From an uncultured Sulfurovum sp. (GTDB lineage Bacteria; Campylobacterota; Campylobacteria; Campylobacterales; Sulfurovaceae): a DNA stretch of 15,739 nt. The stretch lies in contig CAMZLC010000049.1 of the NCBI GenBank assembly GCA_947311605.1, positions 1-15,739 of the forward strand, written 5' to 3'. The translations under genes were made by a program, and so were the position numbers. Under the pieces are notes generated by a model. The model was not told the origin of the DNA. It searched no databases and was given only the letters and a program-made list of their open reading frames with translations. Each line of letters opens with the position of its first letter. Position 1 is the first letter of the stretch. Below, piece after piece: positions 4,924 through 11,606 of this stretch.

Positions 4924-6798
4924 ATGAGCAAGCCAATAGGAATAGATTTAGGAACTACCAATTCAGCCGTCGCTATCTATGAGAACGGTGAGGCAAAGAT
5001 CATTGCCAACAAAGAGGGAAAGAACACTACCCCTTCAGTCGTAGCCTTTACGGACAAAGGCGAAGTGCTGGTGGGTGAAGCAGCAAAGAGACAGATGGTT
5101 ACCAATCCAGAGAAGACCGTGTATTCGATTAAGCGTATCATGGGACTGATGTGCAGCGAAGAAAAAGCCAAAGAGGCCAAAGAGAGACTGCCTTACCATG
5201 TGATCGAAAAGGGTGGTGCCTGTGCGATCGAGATCGATGGCAAGACCTATACGCCTCAGGAGATCTCAGCAAAAATTCTGATGAAGCTCAAGGAGGATGC
5301 GGAATCCTACCTTGGTAGTGCCGTGACAGATGCGGTTATTACCGTGCCCGCATACTTTAATGATGCGCAGAGAAAAGCGACCAAAGAGGCGGGTACGATC
5401 GCAGGATTGAACGTACTGCGTATCATCAACGAGCCTACTTCGGCAGCATTGGCCTACGGTATGGACAAGAAGGACAGTGAAAACATTGCCGTCTATGACT
5501 TAGGTGGCGGTACCTTTGATGTCACGATTCTGGAGACCGGTGATGGTGTGGTAGAGGTATTGGCTACAGGTGGTGACGCCTTCTTGGGTGGAGATGACTT
5601 TGACAACAAAGTTGTAGATTTTTTGGCAGAGGATTTCAAAAGCACCAGTGGCATTGATATCAAAGCGGATATCATGGCGTTGCAGAGGCTCAAGGAGGCA
5701 GCAGAAAATGCCAAAAAAGAGCTCTCAACAGCCACGGAGACAGAGGTGAACCTGCCCTTTATTACTGCGGATGCCACAGGGCCAAAGCACTTGGTGATCA
5801 AACTGACCCGCGCAAAATTTGAATCTTTGGTAGAAGATCTGATCGAAAAAACAATCGTCAAGGTGGGTGAAGTACTCAAAGAGTCAGGTCTTGCCAAAAA
5901 TGATATCAAAGAGGTCATTATGGTCGGTGGTTCTACCCGTGTACCCATGGTACAAGAGAAGCTCAAGACTTTCTTCGGCAAAGAGTTGAACAATTCGGTC
6001 AATCCCGATGAAGTCGTGGCTGCAGGTGCTGCGATACAAGGCGGTGTATTGGTCGGTGATGTCAAAGATGTGCTGCTCTTGGATGTGACACCGTTGAGTC
6101 TGGGTATCGAGACACTGGGCGGGGTCACTACCCATGTGATCGAAAAAGGCACAACGATACCTGCGAAGAAATCACAGGTATTCTCCACCGCAGAGGACAA
6201 TCAGCCTGCAGTGAGTATCCATGTCGTACAGGGGGAGAGAGAGTTTGCCAAGGACAACAAGTCACTGGGTATGTTCGAGCTCAGAGATATCCCGGCAGCG
6301 CCCAGAGGCGTACCACAGATCGAAGTGACGTTTGATATCGATGCCAATGGTATCCTGACCGTAGGCGCTGAGGACAAGTCTACTGGCAAATCACAGGAAA
6401 TCAAGATCACCGGTTCATCAGGACTCAGTGACGAAGAGATCGAAAAGATGGTACAGGATGCCGAAGCCAACAAAGCAGCAGACGAAGAGAGAAGAGCCTT
6501 GGTGGAGATCAAAAACCAGGGAGATGCGTTGGTGCATCAAACCAAAAAGACCCTCACTGAGCTAGGCGACAAAGTAGATGCAGGACTCAAAGCAGAGGCA
6601 GAGAAGGCGATCGAAGCCCTAGAGTCAACACTCAAAGATGAGAACGCCACCAAAGAGCAGATCGAGGAGAAGATCAATGCCCTGAACGCACAAAACCAAA
6701 AGCTAGCAGAGCAGGTCGCTGCCGCTCAGCAGGCAGGCGGAGAGCAGGCGAAAGCCAAACCGGAAGATGACGATGTCATCGACGCTGAGGTCGAATAG
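4924..6798 (+). CDS. dnaK: Chaperone protein DnaK (Hsp70)
   Basis: ATP-dependent cytoplasmic Hsp70. The 624 residues are a normal length. The nucleotide-binding domain shows the phosphate-1 loop (GIDLGTTNS, 6-14), phosphate-2 loop (VYDLGGGTFDV, 190-200), GGDAFLGGDDFD (217-226) and the adenosine motif VGGSTRVPMVQ. The interdomain linker is VLLLD (383-387). The substrate-binding beta domain and a helical lid follow, ending KPEDDDVIDAEVE. The ATG at 4924 has AGGAG six bases upstream. It is cotranscribed with grpE, 76 bases away. After residue 76 the N-domain lacks the long insertion-rich RRF stretch of some homologues. The 3' end is partly duplicated downstream. Confidence 0.99.
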   Translation: MSKPIGIDLGTTNSAVAIYENGEAKIIANKEGKNTTPSVVAFTDKGEVLVGEAAKRQMVTNPEKTVYSIKRIMGLMCSEEKAKEAKERLPYHVIEKGGACAIEIDGKTYTPQEISAKILMKLKEDAESYLGSAVTDAVITVPAYFNDAQRKATKEAGTIAGLNVLRIINEPTSAALAYGMDKKDSENIAVYDLGGGTFDVTILETGDGVVEVLATGGDAFLGGDDFDNKVVDFLAEDFKSTSGIDIKADIMALQRLKEAAENAKKELSTATETEVNLPFITADATGPKHLVIKLTRAKFESLVEDLIEKTIVKVGEVLKESGLAKNDIKEVIMVGGSTRVPMVQEKLKTFFGKELNNSVNPDEVVAAGAAIQGGVLVGDVKDVLLLDVTPLSLGIETLGGVTTHVIEKGTTIPAKKSQVFSTAEDNQPAVSIHVVQGEREFAKDNKSLGMFELRDIPAAPRGVPQIEVTFDIDANGILTVGAEDKSTGKSQEIKITGSSGLSDEEIEKMVQDAEANKAADEERRALVEIKNQGDALVHQTKKTLTELGDKVDAGLKAEAEKAIEALESTLKDENATKEQIEEKINALNAQNQKLAEQVAAAQQAGGEQAKAKPEDDDVIDAEVE

Positions 6799-6801
6799 AC
6801 C
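6769..6801 (+). repeat. Direct repeat copy 1 (dnaK 3' end)
   Basis: These 33 bases span the last codons and stop of dnaK (DDVIDAEVE-stop). They recur with one mismatch (GAA versus AAA before TAG) at 6887-6919. Similarity resumes just after: GCAGTCATT (6802-6810) against GCGGTCATT (6932-6940). Confidence 0.9.
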
Positions 6802-6852
6802 GCAGTCATTGAGCCTGCTGCTGAAGCAAACACAGCGTTAGCGCAGCTCAGA

Positions 6853-6865
6853 GGGGCTTTGCTCC
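6853..6865. repeat. Small hairpin in the segment between the two dnaK-tail copies
   Basis: GGGGC-TTT-GCTCC folds into five pairs with one G-U. It sits in a palindrome-rich 85-bp segment (6802-6886) that also holds AGCGTTAGCGC. No coding potential is apparent here. Confidence 0.4.
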
Positions 6866-6886
6866 GAAAGCGTCCCGTCAAACAGA

Positions 6887-6919
6887 GACGATGTCATCGA
6901 CGCTGAGGTCAAATAGACC
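6887..6919 (+). repeat. Direct repeat copy 2 of the dnaK 3' end
   Basis: Thirty-two of 33 bases match 6769-6801. Read in its own frame it encodes DDVIDAEVK and a TAG, but it is preceded in frame by a TAG at 6839-6841, so it is not an expressed gene. Its offset of 118 bp is not a multiple of three. Confidence 0.9.
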
Positions 6920-6926
6920 TTGACTA

Positions 6927-6949
6927 TAGGTGCGGTCATTCCGTACCTA
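6927..6949. terminator. Candidate terminator hairpin between dnaK and the CoA-binding gene
   Basis: TAGGTGCGG (6927-6935) pairs with CCGTACCTA (6941-6949) through nine pairs including one G-U, with loop TCATT. It lies between the ends of two convergent genes. The nearest T-rich DNA on the plus strand (TATTTATTTT) begins about 14 bases later, so termination strength is unclear. Confidence 0.45.
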
Positions 6950-6966
6950 ATACTCTTCAACTGTAT

Positions 6967-7407
6967 TTATTTTCCTTCTCCAAATAGCGCGCGGTGTTCG
7001 ATTTTGCTACAGTGATTTTGCACGACTTTCATGCCCGCATTTTTGGCTTTTTCGGCTGCGGCATTGTTGACCAGTCCTAGCTGCCCCCAAAATACTTTGA
7101 TGTCCCCTCGTGCGATACAGGCATCGGCTATGGCGTCAAAGGCTGCCGGTTTGCGAAAAATATCGACCATATCGACCTCAAAAGGTATCTCTGCCAGAGA
7201 GCGGTAGACTTTTTCTCCGAGAATGGTCTCCTCTTTGGGATAGACAGGGATGATTTTATAGCCAGCCTTTTGCAGGTAGGCTGCGACCATGTTGCTTGCC
7301 TTAGTCTCATTGGGGGAGAGCCCCAGTATAGCGATAGTATGCACGGTTTCAAATATCTTTCTCATCTCTTCTTGATTGCTGTTGACCGTGGGAAATTCAC
7401 ATTCCAT
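6967..7407 (-). CDS. CoA-binding (CoA_binding_2 / YccU-like) protein
   Basis: A 146-residue Rossmann-fold protein of the small CoA-binding family related to the N-terminal domain of succinyl-CoA synthetase alpha. Visible family features are the nucleotide-binding beta-alpha unit TIAILGLSPNETKASNMVAAYLQKAGYKIIPVYP, DMVDIFRKPAA, the KVFWGQLGLVNNAAAEKAKNAGM block and the terminal VVQNHCSKIEHRAL. The last is a variant of the common DRCLKIEH ending. The active residues of succinyl-CoA synthetase are not expected in this short family, and its ligand and role are undefined. A TAAGGAAAAAA ribosome binding site precedes the ATG at 7407. It is divergent from ilvA, with about 56 bp between the starts. 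Confidence 0.9.
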   Translation of the reverse strand: MECEFPTVNSNQEEMRKIFETVHTIAILGLSPNETKASNMVAAYLQKAGYKIIPVYPKEETILGEKVYRSLAEIPFEVDMVDIFRKPAAFDAIADACIARGDIKVFWGQLGLVNNAAAEKAKNAGMKVVQNHCSKIEHRALFGEGK

Positions 7408-7424
7408 TCTTTTTTCCTTATTTG

Positions 7425-7433
7425 TGATATAAT
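7425..7433 (+). promoter_or_regulatory. Extended -10 promoter of ilvA
   Basis: TGATATAAT is identical to the element at 1172-1180. It lies 30 bases upstream of the ilvA ATG, with GAGGAA at 7451-7456 as ribosome binding site. A divergent promoter for the CoA-binding gene must lie nearby; the minus strand has a weak GATAAT at 7444-7439. Confidence 0.55.
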
Positions 7434-7463
7434 GTCGCCATTATCATATCGAGGAAACAATTA

Positions 7464-8675
7464 ATGCTGGATTTAGAAGCTGTCGAACAGGCTCACAAGC
7501 GTGTCCCAGAAGTAACACACCGCACCCCGATCTCCTATGCACCTATCTTGAGTGACAAATGCGGATATGAGGTATATCTCAAAAAAGAGAACCTGCAGAG
7601 AACCGGAGCATTTAAACTCAGGGGAGCATTTAATAAGATCGCTATACTAGTAGAGGGCGGAGACAAAAAAGGCGTAGTGGCAGCCTCTGCGGGCAACCAT
7701 GCACAGGGAGTAGCGTTTTCTGCCAAACATTTTGGTATAGATGCGACAATCGTGATGCCGGACTCCACACCACTGACCAAAGTAGTGGGGGTGAGTGAGC
7801 TGGGTGCAGAAGTGATCCTGCATGGGGCTAACTATGATGAGGCTTATGCCCATGCTATCGCCTACAGCAAGGAAAAGGACAAGCGTTTCGTCCACCCTTT
7901 CGAGGACGAGAAAGTGATGGCGGGGCAGGGAACTGTGGCGATAGAGATGCTAGAGGAGATACCTGATCTGGATGTCATCATTGCGCCAGTCGGAGGCGGA
8001 GGATTGATCTCCGGGATCGCAGTGGCTGCCAAAGCAATCAAGCCTGATATCCGGATCATCGGGATCGCATCTGCTGGTGCACCGGCGATGAAACACTCTT
8101 ATGACGCAGGCACGCCCATTGACAGCAGGAGTGTGCGTACGATAGCAGACGGTATCGCAGTGCGTGATACCTCTCCTGTGACGCTCTCGTATCTCCGCAA
8201 GTATGTGGATCAACTGGAACTGGTAGGTGAAGGCGAGATAGCCAATGCGATTCTTTTTTTGCTGGAGAAACAAAAGTTGCTAGTAGAGGGTGCCGGATCG
8301 GTAGGTGTGGCTGCCTTGCTGCATGACAAACTTGACCTGCCCAAAGGATCAAAAGTCGCTGTGGTGCTGAGCGGAGGAAACATCGATGTAACGATGCTCT
8401 CGCTCATTATCGAAAAAGGATTGGTTAAATCAGCAAGAAAGATGAAGCTGGTCGTCATCCTTGTGGACAAGCCAGGCTCCCTGCAGGCCTTTACGCAGAC
8501 CCTTATCAATACAGGTGCCAATATCGTACAGATCGGCTATGACAGAACCTCTACAGATCTGGAGTTTGGCGATGCCCATGTCTCTGTAGATATAGAGACC
8601 AAGGGCGCAGAGCATCAGGAGGAGATACGCCAGGCACTGCGTGAGGGCGGATTCTCCTTTAAAGAGGAGCACTGA
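7464..8675 (+). CDS. ilvA: Threonine ammonia-lyase (threonine dehydratase)
   Basis: PLP-dependent conversion of threonine to 2-oxobutanoate and ammonia, the committed step of isoleucine synthesis. The 403-residue protein has the PLP lysine K51 in TGAFKLRGA, the substrate loop ASAGNHAQG (74-82) and the phosphate-binding glycine loop PVGGGGLISG (around 175-184). A single C-terminal ACT-like domain (about 326-400, KLVVILVDKPGSLQAFTQTLINTGANIVQIGYD) makes it the medium-length form, not the E. coli IlvA type with two regulatory repeats. The ACT domain suggests amino-acid feedback control. It is transcribed alone, while ilvBN lies 3 kb downstream. A serine dehydratase activity is also possible for this fold, but the ilvBN proximity favours the biosynthetic role. 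Confidence 0.94.
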   Translation: MLDLEAVEQAHKRVPEVTHRTPISYAPILSDKCGYEVYLKKENLQRTGAFKLRGAFNKIAILVEGGDKKGVVAASAGNHAQGVAFSAKHFGIDATIVMPDSTPLTKVVGVSELGAEVILHGANYDEAYAHAIAYSKEKDKRFVHPFEDEKVMAGQGTVAIEMLEEIPDLDVIIAPVGGGGLISGIAVAAKAIKPDIRIIGIASAGAPAMKHSYDAGTPIDSRSVRTIADGIAVRDTSPVTLSYLRKYVDQLELVGEGEIANAILFLLEKQKLLVEGAGSVGVAALLHDKLDLPKGSKVAVVLSGGNIDVTMLSLIIEKGLVKSARKMKLVVILVDKPGSLQAFTQTLINTGANIVQIGYDRTSTDLEFGDAHVSVDIETKGAEHQEEIRQALREGGFSFKEEH

Positions 8676-8735
8676 TGAGGCGACAACTGCCAAAATTCTT
8701 GGTTGAGACAAAATACACACTTTTTGACATATTTC

Positions 8736-8744
8736 TGCTATAAT
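8736..8744 (+). promoter_or_regulatory. Extended -10 promoter of the candidate ncRNA
   Basis: TGCTATAAT is a perfect extended -10, in T-rich DNA. A TTGACA at 8724-8729 is only nine bases upstream of the -10, too close to be its -35. Transcription should begin near 8751. Confidence 0.6.
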
Positions 8745-8750
8745 GTGGCA

Positions 8751-8918
8751 GGGTACACATACTGACTTTTTAGTAGTTTGCTCAAGGTTTTTGAGTGCTC
8801 ACAGGGATCATTCGATCTCGGTATGGGTTAGGTGCCTGCAGGGCTCTCGGCACAATTGGGGGAATATATCCTGAAAAGTATTTGGCAAGTCATCCTTAAT
8901 GATACTTGGGATTTTTTT
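8751..8918 (+). ncRNA. Candidate structured non-coding RNA (about 165 nt), possibly 6S-like
   Basis: This stretch lies between ilvA and the binding-protein gene, has no convincing ORF, and is bracketed by a strong extended -10 and a strong terminator. Predicted pairings are a long-range stem ACTTTTTAG (8765-8773) with CTGAAAAGT (8871-8879) and hairpins CTCAA/TTGAG (8781-8795), GGGATC/GATCTC (8804-8819, one G-U) and GTGCC/GGCAC (8832-8836 with 8849-8853). The closed, rod-like outline and size recall 6S RNA, which is poorly conserved in sequence in this phylum. I see no signature of tmRNA, RNase P RNA, SRP RNA (no GGAAGCAGC) or a riboswitch I know. A leader attenuator for the downstream gene is the main alternative. 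Confidence 0.55.
8886..8918 (+). terminator. Intrinsic terminator of the ncRNA
   Basis: CAAGT-C-ATC (8886-8894) pairs with GAT-ACTTG (8901-8908) through eight pairs with one bulged C and loop CTTAAT. GGA and seven Ts (8912-8918) follow. This is the clearest intrinsic terminator in the window. Confidence 0.75.
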
Positions 8919-8924
8919 GTGTCA

Positions 8925-8934
8925 CACTATAGTG
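8925..8934 (+). promoter_or_regulatory. Possible promoter/palindrome of the binding-protein operon
   Basis: CACTATAGTG is a perfect ten-base palindrome containing a -10-like TATAGT (8928-8933), seven bases after the terminator T-run. It would give a leader of about 25 bases before the ATG at 8966, with AAGGAG at 8955-8960. Weak evidence, based on position only. Confidence 0.35.
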
Positions 8935-8965
8935 CCCTGTCATACTAAAAATACAAGGAGAAAGC

Positions 8966-10030
8966 ATGAAATGGTCAAAGATGGTTTGTGTTGTGATGGT
9001 ATTTGTTTCCTGTACTGTTGCAATTCATGCAGAGGAGAAGTCTGCCTATACATGGAGGTTGGCAACAACATGGGGGTCGACACTGAAGCCGTTTATAGAT
9101 ACACCCCGTAAGTTGTCAGCACTCGTTGATGCAATGTCAAACGGCAGATTTAAAATAGAGGTGGTGGCATCCAATAAACACAAAAAACCTTTTGGTATCT
9201 TTGATATGGTCAAGAGCGGAGAGTATGAGATGGGACACAGCGCATCCTATTACTGGTCAAAAAAAGATAATGCTTTCAATCCTTTGACCACGATGCCCTT
9301 TGGTATGACTGCACCCGAACAGTATGGTTGGTTCTATGAAGGTGGCGGCATGGCACTGATGCAAAAGTTGTACAAAAAGTATGGTCTTCTCTCGTTTCCT
9401 GGCGGAAATACCGGCAATCAAATGGGAGGATGGTTCAAAAAAGAGATTGACTCTGTCGAGGATCTCAAGGGATTGAAAATGAGAATACCTGGTTTTGCAG
9501 GCCAGGTTATGTCAAAACTAGGGGTAAAGGTCACCAACCTTCCTCCCCCTAAGCTCTCAAAAGCACTCTCTGATGGTACATTGGACGCACTGGAATGGGT
9601 AGGACCAGGCATGGATATTGGTTTCGGCTTTCATAAAATTGCCCCCTATTATTATTCGGGATGGCATGAGCCGGCTACTGAATTACAGTATTTGGTAAAT
9701 ATGGAGAAATTCAAGACACTGCCCAAAGACCTTAAAGAAATACTTGTCTCTGCAATGAAACTTACGGCTTATGATATGTATATACAGATTTATGACATGC
9801 ATGCGAGGGCTTGGCGCAAAATGAGAAAAGAGTACCCCAATATCGTCATCAAGACATTTCCTATCAGTGTCATGGATGCCCTGAGAAAAGCCAAAAAGCA
9901 GTTGCTCATAAAGCAGATGGCAAACAATCCGATGCTAAGAGAGATCATAGAATCGCAAAATGCATATATGAAACAAAGCAGAGAATGGACGAAGATGTCG
10001 GATTTCCTCTATTTGATTGAAAGCCTATAG
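8966..10030 (+). CDS. TakP/DctP-type TRAP periplasmic solute-binding protein (orphan)
   Basis: A 354-residue secreted binding protein of the DctP superfamily, closest in style to the TakP 2-oxoacid group. A signal peptide (MKWSKMVCVVMVFVSCTVAIHAEE, cleavage near 22-23) is followed by YTWRLATTWG, MGHSASYYW (89-97), PFGMTAPEQYGWFYEGGG, GNTGNQMGGWFKKEIDSVEDLKGLKMRIPG with the ligand arginine R173, LDALEWVGPG (207-215) and YYYSGWHEP (228-236). Two pocket or hinge segments depart from the usual form: VASNKHKKPFGIFDM where GAGELVPALEVFD is typical, and LPPPKLSKAL where LPGGEIFTAL is typical. No DctQ or DctM permease is adjacent. It is followed after 11 bases by a secreted PilJ-like protein, which hints at sensing rather than uptake. 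Confidence 0.88.
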   Translation: MKWSKMVCVVMVFVSCTVAIHAEEKSAYTWRLATTWGSTLKPFIDTPRKLSALVDAMSNGRFKIEVVASNKHKKPFGIFDMVKSGEYEMGHSASYYWSKKDNAFNPLTTMPFGMTAPEQYGWFYEGGGMALMQKLYKKYGLLSFPGGNTGNQMGGWFKKEIDSVEDLKGLKMRIPGFAGQVMSKLGVKVTNLPPPKLSKALSDGTLDALEWVGPGMDIGFGFHKIAPYYYSGWHEPATELQYLVNMEKFKTLPKDLKEILVSAMKLTAYDMYIQIYDMHARAWRKMRKEYPNIVIKTFPISVMDALRKAKKQLLIKQMANNPMLREIIESQNAYMKQSREWTKMSDFLYLIESL

Positions 10031-10041
10031 GGAGGTGCATC

Positions 10042-10851
10042 ATGAAGCAATTGAGAATAGCTGTTGTGCTTTTTGTGTTGTCATGCCTTGGTGTGACCAG
10101 TGCATTTGGTACCGGAAGTATAAAACAGACAAACCTGAAGTCGGTTCTGAGTATCGGTGAGCAGATGTCTAGTCTGATAGATATGCTGGAGATATATTCT
10201 CTGATAGGTCTAGGGGTGACCTATGATACTCCTGTGAAAAAGCTCAAAAACAGTATCACTGCCTATGACATGATGCTTATTAACCTCTCCTCTACCTACA
10301 GAGATGAGACAATGCAGAAAAGCATAGAGAAGACGAGACTCTCCTGGAGAAAGATTCGAAGAGCATTATATGGCGTACTTGTGCTCACAGACAGGAGGAC
10401 TATGAAGCTCAATGCGGTGTATATCAATGAAAAACTGCGCATAGCCATCAGGGAGCTCAATGAGATGAAGGACTATCTTCTGAAGAGCAGCGGCATAAAA
10501 AATAAAAACATATTGGATGCCGCAATACTTATGGGTGTTTCATCCAAAAGACTCTCCTCTAATTATATGATGAAGGTATGGGGCGTTGAGGATCCAAGCA
10601 TAGATAAGTACTGGAAGAAAAACATGGAAACCTTTTCTCGCTCTCTGGAATATCTAAAAGAGTCATCTTTCACCAAAGACAAAGAGTTTGGAAAGTATCT
10701 AAAAACCTCCCTGAGGGAATTTAGATACTTCTCTGTGGTATATACGCTGCAACACAAGGTACCTGCGTTGGTGAATAGAAAAGCAGCTATCGTAACGCAC
10801 AGTGCAGACAATATGATAAAAACTATACTTCTGAAGCAGGATACACTATAG
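10042..10851 (+). CDS. Secreted protein with two PilJ-N-type helical modules
   Basis: A 269-residue exported, mainly helical protein. A signal peptide (MKQLRIAVVLFVLSCLGVTSAFG) is followed by two related modules. Module 1 is about residues 34-110 (VLSIGEQMSSLIDMLEIYSLIGLG through LSWRKIRRAL). Module 2 is about 150-245 (AAILMGVSSKRLSSNYMMKVWGVEDPSIDKYW through LREFRYF). Both echo the GRQRMLSQRMAK-type helix and the trailing W/F helix of the type IV pili methyl-accepting transducer N domain (PilJ/NarX-like sensor). No transmembrane segment, HAMP or signalling domain follows, so it is a free periplasmic sensor-like protein. GGAGGT five bases upstream sets the ATG, and the spacing implies cotranscription with the binding protein. 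The assignment rests on motif resemblance. Confidence 0.65.
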   Translation: MKQLRIAVVLFVLSCLGVTSAFGTGSIKQTNLKSVLSIGEQMSSLIDMLEIYSLIGLGVTYDTPVKKLKNSITAYDMMLINLSSTYRDETMQKSIEKTRLSWRKIRRALYGVLVLTDRRTMKLNAVYINEKLRIAIRELNEMKDYLLKSSGIKNKNILDAAILMGVSSKRLSSNYMMKVWGVEDPSIDKYWKKNMETFSRSLEYLKESSFTKDKEFGKYLKTSLREFRYFSVVYTLQHKVPALVNRKAAIVTHSADNMIKTILLKQDTL

Positions 10852-10866
10852 ACTGCTGAAGCGTTG

Positions 10867-11496
10867 CTACTGGGAGTCTTTGATGCCTTGGTATTCAAGG
10901 AGTTTCACTAGCCCCTCCTTGAGTGTCTTGTCTGTGCTCTGGTCTGCCAGTATTTCAAGCGTTTTGCCGATACGCTCATGGTGCTGTCTGCTGGAGAGCA
11001 TATACTCTTGGTGGCGGAGCTCATCCTCATGGAGTTTGAGTTTGAGGTGCTGGTTGCGTCGGTGGATTAGATAGATGAGCCCAATAAGCAGCATGAAGAG
11101 GATCACCCCGGCAATAAGATACTGCTGATACAGCGCGGAACGCTCCTTCTCGAGAATGATCTCAGAGCGCTGTCGTTCTTTTTCGATAGCGATTTTACGT
11201 TGGTTTTCTGAAGCGATGATCCTCTGTCTGGTTTGGTCTGCACTTTTGCTTTTTTCCAGCTCCAGCCGCTTGAGTGTAGTCTCTTTCTCTGCAGCGATGG
11301 AGGTGAGGGTCTCCTGGTGCTTGGCCTCCATCGCTGTCAGGGCGATATGCTCCTCGATCTTGGTGATCGGTTTGGATGGTGCAGTTGTGCTCTGTTTTTG
11401 TCCCATGAGATAGGGAGCTTGCCTGTTTCCGCTGTCACTGTTGCATCCTGAGAAAAGCAGGATAAAAAGCGCTAAAACCATCTGTATATATTTCAC
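10867..11496 (-). CDS. Lipoprotein with coiled coil and transmembrane segment, function unknown
   Basis: I do not recognise a characterised family. Starting at GTG 11496 (GAGGAG seven bases upstream) gives 209 residues: a lipoprotein signal (MKYIQMVLALFILLFSGC, lipidated Cys18), a Ser/Thr/Pro-containing linker, and a charged heptad-like coiled coil (about 46-122, many E, K, R, Q). A hydrophobic segment (about 126-145, YLIAGVILFMLLIGLIYLIH) follows, then a basic RRNQHLKLKLH region and a helical tail. An in-frame ATG at 11511 is less likely because it contains the ribosome binding site. A lipid anchor plus a membrane helix is an unusual topology: the coiled coil would be periplasmic and the last ~60 residues cytoplasmic. 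It converges on the PilJ-like gene with only 15 bp between. Confidence 0.7.
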   Translation of the reverse strand: MKYIQMVLALFILLFSGCNSDSGNRQAPYLMGQKQSTTAPSKPITKIEEHIALTAMEAKHQETLTSIAAEKETTLKRLELEKSKSADQTRQRIIASENQRKIAIEKERQRSEIILEKERSALYQQYLIAGVILFMLLIGLIYLIHRRNQHLKLKLHEDELRHQEYMLSSRQHHERIGKTLEILADQSTDKTLKEGLVKLLEYQGIKDSQ

Positions 11497-11555
11497 AAGA
11501 GCACTCCTCATTTTCTGAAGTATTGTACCAAAAGAGTCCTTGTCTAATTATTTTT

Positions 11556-11564
11556 TGCTATAAT
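11556..11564 (+). promoter_or_regulatory. Extended -10 promoter of ilvBN
   Basis: TGCTATAAT is identical to the element at 8736-8744, preceded by six Ts. Transcription from about 11571 gives a leader of about 52 bases before ilvB. Confidence 0.6.
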
Positions 11565-11590
11565 CCTGCACTATAACATTACAATTTATT

Positions 11591-11606
11591 TGGGACATAC
11601 GTCCCA
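11591..11606 (+). promoter_or_regulatory. Leader hairpin in the ilvB 5' UTR
   Basis: TGGGAC-ATAC-GTCCCA is a perfect six-pair stem ending five bases before the GGAG ribosome binding site (11611-11614). It could modulate translation or mRNA stability. There is no T-run and no leader peptide rich in Ile, Val or Leu codons, so classical attenuation is not supported. Confidence 0.4.

Noticed and set aside
5493..6200. 235-codon minus-strand ORF inside dnaK
   Set aside because: Long antisense ORFs opposite dnaK are a well-known codon-bias artefact; the translation is low-complexity Ser/Thr-rich with no start signal.
6820..6919. Separate small gene or pseudogene from the second DDVIDAEVK copy
   Set aside because: An in-frame TAG at 6839-6841, no start and no ribosome binding site; it is best treated as a duplicated fragment.
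8724..8744. TTGACA and TATAAT read as a sigma-70 promoter pair
   Set aside because: The spacing is only 9 bp, not about 17; the TGC extended -10 explains activity without this -35.
8751..8918. tmRNA, RNase P RNA, SRP RNA or a TPP/cobalamin riboswitch
   Set aside because: Hallmark conserved motifs of each were looked for by eye and not found.
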